NCBI RefSeq assembly: GCF_004793885.1
Contig: NZ_SRYG01000002.1
Coordinates: forward strand, 62,001-126,000
Reading direction: 5' to 3'
Source of the DNA: Dubosiella muris
Lineage (GTDB): Bacteria; Bacillota_I; Bacilli_A; Erysipelotrichales; Erysipelotrichaceae
Length of the DNA stretch: 64,000 nucleotides
Part shown: in pieces, positions 1-8,495 of the stretch
Numbering within the stretch: the first letter of the stretch is position 1
Layout: every line of letters begins with the position of its first letter
Translations under genes and position numbers: made by a program
The notes under the pieces: model-generated
The model's input: the letters and a program-made list of their open reading frames with translations, nothing else
Databases searched by the model: none
Told to the model about the DNA's origin: nothing

Positions 1-1375
1 CCAGCTCCAGTTCGCATTCCGGTCGCTCCCACGAAAGCTGGCGGATTCGATCGCACAGGCGTTCAATGTTATCCTGTCCGAGCACCGCCATGAGATCGGG
101 CTGGTCGAGCGGGTCGGCGATGACGAAGTCCAGGTTAAACTTATGGGCGGCCAGCATGCTAAGCGTAAGCACGGGTGGACTGAAGGTGTACTCGAACCGC
201 ATTTCCTGCGAGCGGCTCGTGTAAAACGCGTACTTGGTGCGTTCGTACACCAAATTCGAAATCGACTTCTCGTTGTAAACCGGCGCGCTCGTGGACAAGG
301 ACGAAGGATCGGCGGACGCGGATGGATCCGGGCCGAAATCGACTTGTTTCAACCGGCGGCGGGCGCGTTCCAGACAACGCAGCAGCCGCTGGGAAAAGCA
401 GCCGCATTCCCCGTTCAAAATCATGGTCAGCGCCTGTTCGGGCGAAAAGGCTTTTTTATACACCCGCTCTTCCGTCAAGGCGTCGTACACGTCGGCAAGC
501 GCGACAACCTGGGCCGAGATTGGAATTTGCTCGCCTACCAGGTGGTCCGGATAGCCTTTGCCGTCGTAGCGTTCGTGGTGCCAGCGCGCGATTTCGATCG
601 CGGTTTTTACAAGCTCGTCATGCTGGTAGCTTGGCACCTTTTCCAGCATTTGGGCCCCGTAAATTGTATGGCGCTTCATTTGCTCGAATTCCTCGTCCGT
701 CAGCCGGCCGGGCTTGTTCAGGATTTTCTCGTCGATCGACATTTTTCCGACATCGTGAAGGGCCGAAGCGAGCGCGATACGCTCGATTTGCTCGTCGTCC
801 ATCGTGAAGGTCGGATCCATGGCGCGCAGTTCCGTGAGCAGCAGCTTCGTCATCGCCCGCACATTCAAGACGTGCCGGCCCGACTCCTCGTTGCGGAACT
901 CGACAATGTGGCTCAGGATGTTGATCAGCATGTTGCTTTGGCGCGTTTTTTCCTGCACCTGGGCGGCGACAAGCCGTTCGAGATGTTTTTGGCGCGCGTC
1001 GAGCAAAATCATGTTTTCGACCCGGTGCGTGACGATCGAGGCGTCAAACGGCCGGGAAATGAAGTCGTACACGCCAAGGTCGTACGCCTTATGAATGTAG
1101 TCGGCGCCGGTTTCCGCGGAAATCATGATGACGGACAACTGCGCGTTCCATCCGCGTTCCCGCATGACTTCCAGCACCTCGAAGCCATCCATTTCCGGCA
1201 TCATGTAGTCAAGCAAAACGAGCGAGAGTTCGAATCCGTGATCGTTCATAAGCCGGATCGCCTCTTTACCGTCTCCCGCTTCGATCAAGTCGTATTTGTC
1301 TTCGAGCATATCCGTTAAAATGAGGCGGTTGATTTCCGAGTCGTCGACAATGAGCACTTTAGGTTTAAACGACAT
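1..1375 (-). CDS. Response regulator with HD-GYP domain (3' end outside window)
   Basis: Probable cytoplasmic cyclic-di-GMP phosphodiesterase controlled by phosphorylation. Reading from the ATG at 1375, residues 1-125 form a CheY-like receiver with acidic pair D11/D12 and phospho-acceptor D56 (LLDYMMPEMDG); the usual lysine near residue 108 is arginine (FISRPF). Residues about 145-330 are an HD-GYP domain with HDVGK (H207/D208) and the HHERYDGKGYP signature at 266-276, both intact. After a low-complexity Ser/Ala/Pro linker near 350-365 a further domain, possibly PAS-like, begins and continues past the window edge. The start overlaps the end of the PilT-like gene by 11 bases, so the two are probably translationally coupled. 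HD-GYP proteins typically lower c-di-GMP; tuning of the adjacent pilus machine is inference. Confidence 0.85.
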   Translation of the reverse strand, partial: MSFKPKVLIVDDSEINRLILTDMLEDKYDLIEAGDGKEAIRLMNDHGFELSLVLLDYMMPEMDGFEVLEVMRERGWNAQLSVIMISAETGADYIHKAYDLGVYDFISRPFDASIVTHRVENMILLDARQKHLERLVAAQVQEKTRQSNMLINILSHIVEFRNEESGRHVLNVRAMTKLLLTELRAMDPTFTMDDEQIERIALASALHDVGKMSIDEKILNKPGRLTDEEFEQMKRHTIYGAQMLEKVPSYQHDELVKTAIEIARWHHERYDGKGYPDHLVGEQIPISAQVVALADVYDALTEERVYKKAFSPEQALTMILNGECGCFSQRLLRCLERARRRLKQVDFGPDPSASADPSSLSTSAPVYNEKSISNLVYERTKYAFYTSRSQEMRFEYTFSPPVLTLSMLAAHKFNLDFVIADPLDQPDLMAVLGQDNIERLCDRIRQLSWERPECELEL

Positions 1376-2441
1376 GGAGCTTTTTTTCCTTCAGCTTTCT
1401 GGAAAGCGTCGTTTTGTCCTGAGCGTACGCGATCGCGCTGTCGCGCGTGATCCTGCCCGCGTTGAACAAGGCGAGCAGCGCGTTGTCCATCGTTTGCATG
1501 CCGCCTTCCTGGCTGGAAAAGATCACGTTGTCGATTTGATGGATCTTTCCTTCCCGAATCAGGTTGGCGATCGCCGGCGTGACGATCATGACTTCGAAGG
1601 CGGGTACGAGCGTGCCGTCGATACCGGGCACAAGCTGCTGGCTGACCACCGCTTTGAGCACCATGGACAGCTGGACGCGGATTTGCGCCTGCTGGTTGGC
1701 CGGAAACGTGTCGATGATCCGGTCAATCGTTTTCGCGGCCCCCAGGGTGTGGAGCGTCGACAGCAAAAGCTGGCCGGTTTCCGCCGCGGTCAGGGCCGTT
1801 TGAATCGTGTCGAAGTCCCGCATTTCCCCGAGCAAAATCGTATTGGGGGTTTGGCGCAGCGCCGCCCGCAGCGCCGAGGCGTAGTCTTGGGTGTCCAGAC
1901 TGATTTCGCGCTGGGAAATCAAACAGTTTTTGTGCGGGTGGATGAATTCGATTGGATCCTCCAGAGTGATAATGTGGCCGGTTTTCGTCCGGTTGATTTC
2001 GTCGATTAGGCACGCCAGCGTCGTCGATTTTCCCGAGCCGGCCGGTCCCGTCACGAGAATCATCCCGTTTTTTGTGCGCGCCAAGTCGATGACGGTTTGC
2101 GGAATGCTCATTTGTTTCGGGTCGGGCAAGCCGAATGGAACGATGCGGATCACGGCCGCGTACGAGTTGCGTTGCTTGTAGGCGTTGCAGCGAAAACGTC
2201 CCACGTTGCGAATCGAAAACGAGAAATCGTCGTCTCCGGTTTGTTTCAAGGTTTCCTGGCTCCTGCTGGCGTTTTCATAAATCTGGCTGATTAGCTCCAG
2301 ACTTTGCGCGGGCATGACGGGCTGGCTGCCAAATGGCTCCATGCGTCCTTTGACTTTCACGTGGATCGGCGCCCCGGGCACAATAAACAAGTCCGATCCC
2401 CCTTTTTGGAGGCTGTCCTCCAGTATTTCTTCGATGTTCAT
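1365..2441 (-). CDS. pilT: PilT/GspE-family secretion-motor ATPase
   Basis: Cytoplasmic hexameric ATPase of the PilT type, which powers pilus retraction in canonical type IV pili. The 358-residue protein has a Walker A loop (GPAGSGKST, about 132-140), Asp box (ITLEDPIE), Walker B-like ILLGEMRD (about 202-209) and His box (LLLSTLHT, about 225-232). Length matches PilT (about 350) and not PilB/GspE, which carry a longer N-terminal region. The frame stays open 27 codons upstream, but the ATG at 2441 has AAAGGA at a suitable distance and starts the conserved MNIEEIL helix. It is the only motor ATPase in the operon; whether it works alone or with an extension ATPase encoded elsewhere is unknown. 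Confidence 0.88.
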   Translation of the reverse strand: MNIEEILEDSLQKGGSDLFIVPGAPIHVKVKGRMEPFGSQPVMPAQSLELISQIYENASRSQETLKQTGDDDFSFSIRNVGRFRCNAYKQRNSYAAVIRIVPFGLPDPKQMSIPQTVIDLARTKNGMILVTGPAGSGKSTTLACLIDEINRTKTGHIITLEDPIEFIHPHKNCLISQREISLDTQDYASALRAALRQTPNTILLGEMRDFDTIQTALTAAETGQLLLSTLHTLGAAKTIDRIIDTFPANQQAQIRVQLSMVLKAVVSQQLVPGIDGTLVPAFEVMIVTPAIANLIREGKIHQIDNVIFSSQEGGMQTMDNALLALFNAGRITRDSAIAYAQDKTTLSRKLKEKKLHVV

Positions 2442-2445
2442 AGTC

Positions 2446-2811
2446 TCAATCCTTTCCATCCCAGACCGGGATCGGTTCGGTTTGATCCCACGTGTTCTGG
2501 TTTTCAACGTATCGTTCGGCAATCACGTACCGGCCGTCCCGCTTTTCAACGCGGGCAATCAAATACTGGCCGTCGAGAATTTGCACGGAAATGTATTTTT
2601 TATCCTCGTCCATCCTGGTTTGATTCATCGCGTCCACCTGCTCGCTAATAGAGGCGAGCGCCTCGTAATAGCGGCTCGAATAGTCGATGGAAGAGCGGCT
2701 CATCCGGTTTTGCAAGTCGGCCTGGTAAAGCGCCAGCAGCGAAAAGCACGTCAAGGCGAGCACAAGCGCGATCAGCACGAACGAGGCGGTGCCGACACCG
2801 TTTCGCTTCAT
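2446..2811 (-). CDS. Small single-pass protein of the T4P-like operon
   Basis: Encodes 121 residues starting MKRNGVGTASFVL, with one hydrophobic helix (about 8-32) right at the N-terminus and a soluble C-terminal part. This is the layout of a minor pilin or PilX-like protein, but there is no canonical prepilin cleavage motif with Glu at +5. The ATG at 2811 overlaps the stop of the preceding gene by four bases (ATGA), which fixes the start; a longer open frame upstream is overlap with that gene. The stop lies 4 bases before the PilT-like start. Function is inferred only from position and shape. Confidence 0.7.
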   Translation of the reverse strand: MKRNGVGTASFVLIALVLALTCFSLLALYQADLQNRMSRSSIDYSSRYYEALASISEQVDAMNQTRMDEDKKYISVQILDGQYLIARVEKRDGRYVIAERYVENQNTWDQTEPIPVWDGKD

Positions 2812-3182
2812 TTTGATTCCTCCTTGCTGATGGTCGTGTGGAAGTCGATCAACGTCGTTTCCTGTTCCTGGAGCGTGAGCGTGATCGAAGCGAGCGTCTC
2901 GGTTTCGCTGCGCTCGACACACAACAAATACCGGCCGTCTGGATCCAGGTTCATTTCCTCGTTGAAGCGGTACACCCCGTCTTGCGCCACCGGCGTGGCG
3001 GGATCGGCCATCCACTGGTTCATCAAATCCTCGAGCAGGATCTGTCCGTTGGCAAGGGCGATGTTTTGCTTGGAAAGCGTGAACGCTTTCGCGAACATTT
3101 GCAGCAGGATAAGCGAGGCCAGCGAAAAGAAGACGATGACGAGCATCAATTCAATCAAAGCCGGATTGCGTTTTCTTTTCAT
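2808..3182 (-). CDS. Prepilin-like protein with degenerate N-terminal signal
   Basis: Encodes 124 residues. After a short basic leader (MKRKRN) comes PALIELMLVIVFFSLAS, which aligns with the type IV prepilin motif GFTLIELMLVI: Glu at +5 and the hydrophobic helix are kept, but the glycine before the cleavage site is Asn and the first mature residue would be Pro. The C-terminal part is a small soluble domain. Four-base overlaps with both neighbours show tight coupling. It probably assembles with the PilC-like platform; whether a prepilin peptidase could process it is doubtful. Confidence 0.72.
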   Translation of the reverse strand: MKRKRNPALIELMLVIVFFSLASLILLQMFAKAFTLSKQNIALANGQILLEDLMNQWMADPATPVAQDGVYRFNEEMNLDPDGRYLLCVERSETETLASITLTLQEQETTLIDFHTTISKEESK

Positions 3183-3619
3183 ACGCCTACCTCCTGGACG
3201 TGCAAAACCTTTTCAAACCCTTCCCGGTCCGTGAGCCGGATAACGAGTTGTCCGTTGTCCGGACGGATCGAAAAATCTTCGACAGCGACGATCTTTTCGC
3301 CCTGCCCGTCTTCCAGCGGCAGCCCGTCCAAGGTGTAAAATTCGCAAAGAGTCCCGTCTTGTTCGTAAATATACGTGACGAGGTCGCCTTTTTTGAGCAC
3401 GAGCACGTCATGGTCGGCGCCAACGGCGTCAAGACGGTTGCGCAGCTTGTTTTGAATGTACGTCATGGCGGTGCGGCTGTCGTGGACGCGTCCGCTTTCC
3501 GAAACGATGTTTTCATAAACGCGCGCCCCGATCACGACGAGGAACAAAGCCAGAAGCGCGAACATCGCGTAGACGAGAAACAAACTAAGCGAAGCGAACG
3601 TGTTTTTTTGTCGATTCAT
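3179..3619 (-). CDS. DUF4860-like single-pass protein of the T4P-like operon
   Basis: Encodes 146 residues with an N-terminal hydrophobic helix (about 9-30) and a soluble domain containing a beta-rich stretch (LVTYIYEQDGTLCEF). It resembles proteins annotated as DUF4860 that accompany GspF and GspE/PilT genes in gut Firmicutes; that assignment is from memory of the family. No Glu+5 prepilin motif is evident. Start and stop both overlap neighbouring genes by four bases. Likely a structural subunit or pseudopilin of the same machine. Confidence 0.65.
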   Translation of the reverse strand: MNRQKNTFASLSLFLVYAMFALLALFLVVIGARVYENIVSESGRVHDSRTAMTYIQNKLRNRLDAVGADHDVLVLKKGDLVTYIYEQDGTLCEFYTLDGLPLEDGQGEKIVAVEDFSIRPDNGQLVIRLTDREGFEKVLHVQEVGV

Positions 3620-3924
3620 GGCCGGCTCCTTTCCGTCACCTGCACGCGCGGGCGGATGTTGTCGGCAAAAATATCGTAGACGATCATGTACGTGTCGGGG
3701 TCGTACGTGAATCCGTGCTCCTTGATCATGGATTCAAGCGAGGGCGGATAGCGCCCTTCTCTGGCGTACGTGTCGACGATGATTTGCTCCAGGGCGGTTT
3801 GGATCGTTTGCGTCGACTGGCGATACGCCGTTTTGGATATCCAGTCGAACACGAACAAAAAACAAAGCATCACGGCCACGAATTCCGCCAGCATGAGCGG
3901 TTTGTTTCGTTGTTTCGTTTTCAT
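3616..3924 (-). CDS. Prepilin-like protein (LMLAEF variant signal)
   Basis: Encodes 102 residues. The N-terminus is basic (MKTKQRNKP) followed by LMLAEFVAVML and more hydrophobic residues, which matches a type IV prepilin helix with Glu at +5 but Pro instead of the cleavage-site Gly. The mature part is short, with a TYAREGRYPPSLESMI segment that resembles the region after the helix in GspG-like major pseudopilins (YP.S...L). It may be the main subunit of the appendage. It lies 9 bases after the PilC-like gene and overlaps the next gene by four. Confidence 0.7.
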   Translation of the reverse strand: MKTKQRNKPLMLAEFVAVMLCFLFVFDWISKTAYRQSTQTIQTALEQIIVDTYAREGRYPPSLESMIKEHGFTYDPDTYMIVYDIFADNIRPRVQVTERSRP

Positions 3925-3933
3925 GGCCGGCCC

Positions 3934-4992
3934 TCACGTCATGGACATCAGGATGCCGACAAGCGGAAGCATGATGGCAAGCAGGATGCCGCCCACGATC
4001 AGCGTGAGCAGCGCGACGAGCACCGGCTCGATCGAGGCGACAACGCCGTCGATTTCGCTTTCGACTTGGTGGTTGTACAAGTCGGCCAGCTCGGTCATGA
4101 CGGATTCGATTTGACCGGTTTGGTCGCCGACCTCGATCATTTTCTCGTGGATCGTGTCGTAAAAGCCGTTGGCGATCATGGCTTCGGTGAACTGGTTTGT
4201 CTGGCGCATCGTATCCAGACTGACTTGCGCCATCGTCCGGGACTGGGCATCGGGCATGAAATCGGGCGCCATTTCCATCGTTTCATCCAGCGAGAAACCG
4301 CTGCGCATCGCCATCGCGACGATGTCCGCGTAGCGGGCGGCCGCCTGCCCTTTGTGGATTTTTCGAAAAAACGGAAAGATTTTGGCCGCGCCTTTGAGCA
4401 GCGTTTCGGTTTTCCCTTTTTTCCACATCGCGATGACGACGATCGCGAAGACGCTCAGCAAGATGGCGAACACCATGACGGCGTAGCCGACAAAGATCCC
4501 GGCTGACAAAATCGTCTGGGTGGAGCCGTCGAGGCTGACGCCCATGTTGCGGAACACCTGCATAAAAACCGGGATGACTTTGACGACCAAAATCGCGATG
4601 ACGACGCTCATCATCACCACGAGCGTCACCGGATAAAAAATGGCGTTTTGAATGTTCTCGTTGCGCAGCGCCTCTTTTTTATAATACTTGGACAGCGAAT
4701 CGAGCACGACATCCAGATTTCCCGTCCGTTCCGCGATTCGCACCATCTCGATCATGTATTTTGGAAACCGGCCGGTGCTTTCGAGCGCCTCGTAAAACGG
4801 CAGGCCTTCTTCCAGCGCGCCGGCAATACGCTCGAACAACGCCTGCTCGCTGGTGTTTTCATACGTCGAAACGAGAATGTCGGCCCCGTCGTACAGTAAA
4901 ATGCCGGTTTTCAGGATCATGGCCCATTGCGCGCATAAGAGCGAAAGCTGCGCCGGATCCAGCTTTTTCAAGTTTGTTTTTTTCTCCATCAT
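3934..4992 (-). CDS. pilC: PilC/GspF/ComGB-family inner-membrane platform protein
   Basis: Polytopic membrane protein that forms the assembly platform for type IV pili and T2SS pseudopili. About 352 residues with the duplicated GspF arrangement: two cytoplasmic helical domains (about 15-115 and 215-315), each followed by hydrophobic segments (about 118-145, 165-195 and 320-350). Typical motifs include GNLDVVLDSLSKYY and GDQTGQIESVMTELADLY. Start is ambiguous: TTG 4995, ATG 4992 and ATG 4989 are consecutive codons behind an AGGAGG; 4992 is chosen, directly at the stop of the upstream gene. Confidence 0.88.
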   Translation of the reverse strand: MMEKKTNLKKLDPAQLSLLCAQWAMILKTGILLYDGADILVSTYENTSEQALFERIAGALEEGLPFYEALESTGRFPKYMIEMVRIAERTGNLDVVLDSLSKYYKKEALRNENIQNAIFYPVTLVVMMSVVIAILVVKVIPVFMQVFRNMGVSLDGSTQTILSAGIFVGYAVMVFAILLSVFAIVVIAMWKKGKTETLLKGAAKIFPFFRKIHKGQAAARYADIVAMAMRSGFSLDETMEMAPDFMPDAQSRTMAQVSLDTMRQTNQFTEAMIANGFYDTIHEKMIEVGDQTGQIESVMTELADLYNHQVESEIDGVVASIEPVLVALLTLIVGGILLAIMLPLVGILMSMT

Positions 4993-5861
4993 CAATACCT
5001 CCTGTCGTCGACATAGTCGCTTTGCTCATTGGAGTTGGCGGACCCGTAGGTTGGATCGTACCAGCGCCACTGGCCATCCACATACACTTCGTTCCACGCG
5101 TGGTAAATCCCCTCGCTTGTCAAGTTTCCCATCACAAGCCGGGAGGGGATGTCCTGCGCCCGCAGCATGGCGGCCATGAGCGCGGCGTAGTCGAAACAAA
5201 TGCCTTTCTTTTCTTCCAGCACACGGGTCAGATCCGGGATGTAGCCCGACTGCACGCTGGCCGCCTTGTCGGTGTCGTACGTCATGTAGTTTTCAATGTA
5301 CCGGTAAATCGCGTCGACTTTTTCCTGGTCGCTAGAAAGCGACTGGCAAATGTCGTACGACAACAAAACCGCCGGATACTCGCGTGTGTACCACACAAGC
5401 TGGTTTGGAAAGACAAACACGCGGTTGTCCTCCTCGAGCGCCACCGCAAACGATTCGGAAAAAATTTGCGCGTAGCTTGTTCCTTCGGTGTTTTGGTAGA
5501 CGGAAATCGTGTACTCGCCATCGCCCATTTGAAGCGGAAACACGACATATTCGCCATCGGATGGCAAATCGTATGTGTACTGGTCCGCCTCGTGGCTGAT
5601 GCGGCACTTCAGACGGGTGTCGAATCCGCTCAGCGTTTTGATCATCAGGTAGCCGTCGGCGACATTGGACACGTCGACGAGGATCTGTCCGCCGGAAAGC
5701 ACCTGGGCGTTTGTCGCTTTCGGCTCGTGGATCTCAATCGGCCCTTGATAAACCGATCCCGGCTCGATTTCATGGAACGGCTCCTCCTGACTGGAACAGC
5801 CATTAAAAAAAAGGCAAACAAACCCCAAAAAGAACCCGATCCATTTGCGTGTGCCTTTCAT
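4992..5861 (-). CDS. Lipoprotein with transglutaminase-like domain
   Basis: Exported, lipid-anchored protein of 289 residues. The signal peptide ends in a lipobox (LFFNGC, Cys at about 22). After a beta-rich N-terminal domain, residues about 175-285 form a transglutaminase-like core with the Cys-His-Asp triad visible as KGICFDYAALMAAML, YHAWNEVYV and WYDPTYG. Such domains act as cysteine proteases, peptidoglycan-linked enzymes or crosslinkers; substrate cannot be told from sequence. It is the first gene of the T4P-like operon, behind a good ribosome-binding site (GGGGGAAAGGG), and its stop overlaps the next start. Confidence 0.85.
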   Translation of the reverse strand: MKGTRKWIGFFLGFVCLFFNGCSSQEEPFHEIEPGSVYQGPIEIHEPKATNAQVLSGGQILVDVSNVADGYLMIKTLSGFDTRLKCRISHEADQYTYDLPSDGEYVVFPLQMGDGEYTISVYQNTEGTSYAQIFSESFAVALEEDNRVFVFPNQLVWYTREYPAVLLSYDICQSLSSDQEKVDAIYRYIENYMTYDTDKAASVQSGYIPDLTRVLEEKKGICFDYAALMAAMLRAQDIPSRLVMGNLTSEGIYHAWNEVYVDGQWRWYDPTYGSANSNEQSDYVDDRRY

Positions 5862-5911
5862 TCCCTTTCCCCCTTCTCGTTTTTTGAACGCGAATTATTG
5901 TAAGTCATCCT

Positions 5912-5940
5912 ATTTTATCACATAAATTCACATTGTTCAA
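5912..5940 (-). promoter_or_regulatory. Putative sigma-A promoter of the T4P-like operon
   Basis: On the minus strand TTGAAC (5940-5935) and TAAAAT (5917-5912) are separated by 17 bases, about 50 bases upstream of the transglutaminase lipoprotein start. A second perfect TTGACA lies further up (5975-5970) without a good -10. Confidence 0.5.
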
Positions 5941-6001
5941 TCACGCAGGCATATTCCTTGTGTCAAGCAAATGACTGTGTGATAATATATCTTTTTTTCA
6001 T

Positions 6002-6027
6002 AAAAAAACCTGGAATTTCCAGGTTTT
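6002..6027 (-). terminator. Intrinsic terminator of the NlpC/P60 gene
   Basis: AAAACCTGGAA and TTCCAGGTTTT form a near-perfect hairpin that starts at the stop codon and is followed on the minus strand by seven T residues. Confidence 0.85.
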
Positions 6028-6976
6028 AGTGCGCCACGTGGACGTAGCCGATGAGCGGCTTGTCGCATTCGACGGATGTGACAACGGTTTGATTGCCCAG
6101 CCATCCGCCATGGACGGCTTGGCCATCGCCAATGTAAAGGGCGACGTGGCCGCTGTAAATGATGATATCGCCCGGAACCGGGTTGTTGGTGTAGCTGCCA
6201 AGCTGGGCGTATTCTTCCGGCCAGCCGTGGAAGTCGATGCCAACGGCTTTGAGCGCGTTGGTGACAAGCATCGTGCAGTCCTTGTAGCGTCCCACTTGCG
6301 AAAGCGCCGCCTGGGCGATGCGGTCGTAGAAATCGTCTTTTTCCACGACGACTTTCATCGCGCTTTTGGTTACGTTTCCGCTGGCGTCCTTGGCTTCGAT
6401 GTTGACAGTGTATTCGCCGGGTTTGGCGTAGTCGATGGACTCATCGACTGTCAATTCCACCTGGCCGCTGTTGTCGCTGGCTTCGATGTGCTCGTTCAAA
6501 TCGAGCGTTTGGTTTTCAGTCGTTTTCACGACTTCGGGAACGCGGATCGTTGGCGCCTGCCCGTCGCGGACGTCGATCACGGCGTTTTTTACCGAGACGA
6601 TTTCCTTTTCGGAAGAGAGGGTGTTGGTTGGCTTGTTTTCGCCCACCTTGGCGGTGCGGCTTTTCATCGCCATTTTCACGATTTGATACCCTTCCTTATC
6701 CAGGTCGATGCCCTGGATGTCGATGATGGCGTCATCCAGCAAATAGCACAATCCGTTTTCCGTTTCTTTCAACGTGTATTGTTTTAGGTTTTTATGAAAG
6801 GCTTCTTCGACGATCGACGTCAGGGACGTCTCGTCTTTGTAGGCTGCTTCGTAGTATGCCATGGGGGAATGCGGCATTGAATTGTTTACGTTTTGGTCCG
6901 CGGCAAAAACCGGGGCGAACGCGTTGAATCCAAGAGCGATCCCAGCCGCAAAGCCGAATATTTTCGTTTGTTTCAT
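6026..6976 (-). CDS. Secreted NlpC/P60 cell-wall hydrolase with Ig-like domain
   Basis: Exported protein of 316 residues, probably a peptidoglycan endopeptidase. Residues 1-25 are a signal peptide ending AFAPVFA-A. A beta-sandwich of the bacterial Ig-like/DUF5011 type occupies about 140-213 (GEYTVNIEAKDASGNVTK). The C-terminal domain (about 217-316) is NlpC/P60-like: the catalytic Cys is in KDCTMLVTNALKAVG and the His in PGDIIIYSGHVALYIGDG. The cysteine is followed by TML where DCSGL-type motifs are usual, a variant. A clear AGGAGG precedes the ATG. It is transcribed alone, with its own terminator. Confidence 0.85.
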   Translation of the reverse strand: MKQTKIFGFAAGIALGFNAFAPVFAADQNVNNSMPHSPMAYYEAAYKDETSLTSIVEEAFHKNLKQYTLKETENGLCYLLDDAIIDIQGIDLDKEGYQIVKMAMKSRTAKVGENKPTNTLSSEKEIVSVKNAVIDVRDGQAPTIRVPEVVKTTENQTLDLNEHIEASDNSGQVELTVDESIDYAKPGEYTVNIEAKDASGNVTKSAMKVVVEKDDFYDRIAQAALSQVGRYKDCTMLVTNALKAVGIDFHGWPEEYAQLGSYTNNPVPGDIIIYSGHVALYIGDGQAVHGGWLGNQTVVTSVECDKPLIGYVHVAH

Positions 6977-7099
6977 CGTTCGTTTCCTCCTGTTTTCCAG
7001 TCTGATTTCGGACTGTTTGTTTCACAAGTCCCGACTTTACACGAGGAAACCGAACTTTTCAAACACATTCGTTGATTTTCCACGAATTTTATGCATTTA

Positions 7100-7128
7100 T
7101 CTATACTTAGACGAAAATATTTGCACAA
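7100..7128 (-). promoter_or_regulatory. Possible promoter of the NlpC/P60 gene
   Basis: On the minus strand TTGTGC (7128-7123), 17 bases, TATAGA (7105-7100). It lies between the terminator of the GH13 gene and the NlpC/P60 start, giving a leader of about 120 bases. Confidence 0.4.
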
Positions 7129-7131
7129 AAC

Positions 7132-7156
7132 AAAAAAGAGAGCGAAATTTGCTCTC
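7132..7156 (-). terminator. Intrinsic terminator after the GH13 gene
   Basis: GAGAGCGAAATTTGCTCTC hairpin followed on the minus strand by six T residues, 13 bases past the GH13 stop; it closes the long pilus transcription unit. Confidence 0.82.
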
Positions 7157-7168
7157 GAAAATCACAAA

Positions 7169-8479
7169 TCACGATTTTTTAGTCAAGATCATGGCACCTT
7201 TGGCTGGAATTTGGACGCACCAGTCCACAAAAACCGGCTGCGAATCCGCAAGCCAGTCGACGCATTCCGCCTGAAAATCCACACCGAGGTCAACTGGCGA
7301 GTCATCAAGATTGATGGCGGTCCAAACCGTTTCGCCATCCAGCTCCCGGGCGTACACGCAAGCGGTGTTCGTCAACGCAACCTGGCGGTACGACCCTTCG
7401 TACAACGGGCGCAAGGCGTGGTGGATGTCGATCAGCGTATGGATCCAGTCCGTGAGCTCGTTCCATTCCAGCGCCTCGACGGCCGGGCGCAGGGCGGTGT
7501 CGTTCCAGTTTTTCTTTCCTTCCATTCCCCACTCGCTGCCGTAATACAAGCACGGAATGCCCGGCATCGTCATGAGCATGGCGTAGATGAGGGGCAAGTC
7601 GGCTTTGACGTTCAAAATGGAGGCGATGCGTTCCACGTCGTGGTTGTCGACAAAGTTGAACAAGTGCTTGCCTCGGTAAAGGCACCATTGCTCGTTGCCG
7701 AACTGCCGGTTAAACGAATACAGGATTTCAAAAAAATTGCGGGTGTTGAAGCTGGAATACAACCCTTTGTAGCACTCGTAGTTCGTGCAGGAGTCGAGCA
7801 TTTGCTCGTTGACCCACTGGTTGTAGTCGCCGTGCAGCGTTTCGCCCATTAAAAAGAAATCGGGACGAATCGACTTGGTAAACGTATGGAGGGCGCGTAA
7901 AAAATCAGGGGCCAGACAATATGCGACGTCGAGCCGCAAGCCGTCAATGTCGAATGTGTCGATCCAGTCTTGGACGATGGAGCATAGATAGTCGACGACG
8001 GCTGGATTGTTCAAGTTGAGTTTGACAAGATTGGCGTTGCCTTCCCAGTTTTGATACGACAAGCCGTCGTCGTACTCGTTGTTTCCGTTCAAGTCGATGT
8101 CGAACCAGGAAAGATACGGGGAGTTTTCGCGGTTTTGGAGCACGTCGGCAAACGGGGCGAACGCGCGCCCGACATGGTTGAACACGCCATCCAAAATGAC
8201 GCGGATATCGTTGTCGTGGCAGGCGCGCACGAACGCGCGCAAATCGTCGTTGTCGCCCAGACGGACGTCGACTTGCGTGTAGTCGGTCGTGTCGTAGCCG
8301 TGGGAGATGGACTCGAAGACCGGATTGAGCAAAACGCAGTCGATGCCTAGTTTTTTCAGACCGGGGATCCACGAGGTCAGTCTTGTTAGCCGATGCGTCT
8401 TTTTATGATCGTTTTCAAAGGGAGCCCCACACGCTCCCAGGGGGTAAATTTGATAAAACACGCTGGATTCATACCACAT
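7169..8479 (-). CDS. GH13 alpha-amylase-family glycoside hydrolase
   Basis: Predicted cytoplasmic alpha-glucan or maltodextrin hydrolase, 436 residues with no signal peptide. The TIM-barrel signature regions are present: DGVFNH (97-102), GLRLDVAY with nucleophile D184, GETLH with acid/base E213, and FVDNHD with stabiliser D281. The early HGYDTTDY segment and short length resemble single-barrel cyclomaltodextrinase/maltogenic-amylase relatives; exact substrate is open. AGAGGA precedes the ATG. It follows the membrane-protein gene by 16 bases and so probably ends the pilus transcription unit, an unusual companion for adhesion genes. Confidence 0.85.
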   Translation of the reverse strand: MWYESSVFYQIYPLGACGAPFENDHKKTHRLTRLTSWIPGLKKLGIDCVLLNPVFESISHGYDTTDYTQVDVRLGDNDDLRAFVRACHDNDIRVILDGVFNHVGRAFAPFADVLQNRENSPYLSWFDIDLNGNNEYDDGLSYQNWEGNANLVKLNLNNPAVVDYLCSIVQDWIDTFDIDGLRLDVAYCLAPDFLRALHTFTKSIRPDFFLMGETLHGDYNQWVNEQMLDSCTNYECYKGLYSSFNTRNFFEILYSFNRQFGNEQWCLYRGKHLFNFVDNHDVERIASILNVKADLPLIYAMLMTMPGIPCLYYGSEWGMEGKKNWNDTALRPAVEALEWNELTDWIHTLIDIHHALRPLYEGSYRQVALTNTACVYARELDGETVWTAINLDDSPVDLGVDFQAECVDWLADSQPVFVDWCVQIPAKGAMILTKKS

Positions 8480-8495
8480 AGTTTTTTCCTCTTTT

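Noticed and set aside
143-1318. Long plus-strand open frame of 391 codons opposite the HD-GYP gene
   Set aside because: The minus strand has clear receiver and HD-GYP motifs; the plus-strand translation is rich in Arg/His/Phe/Val with no recognisable domain, typical of an antisense shadow.
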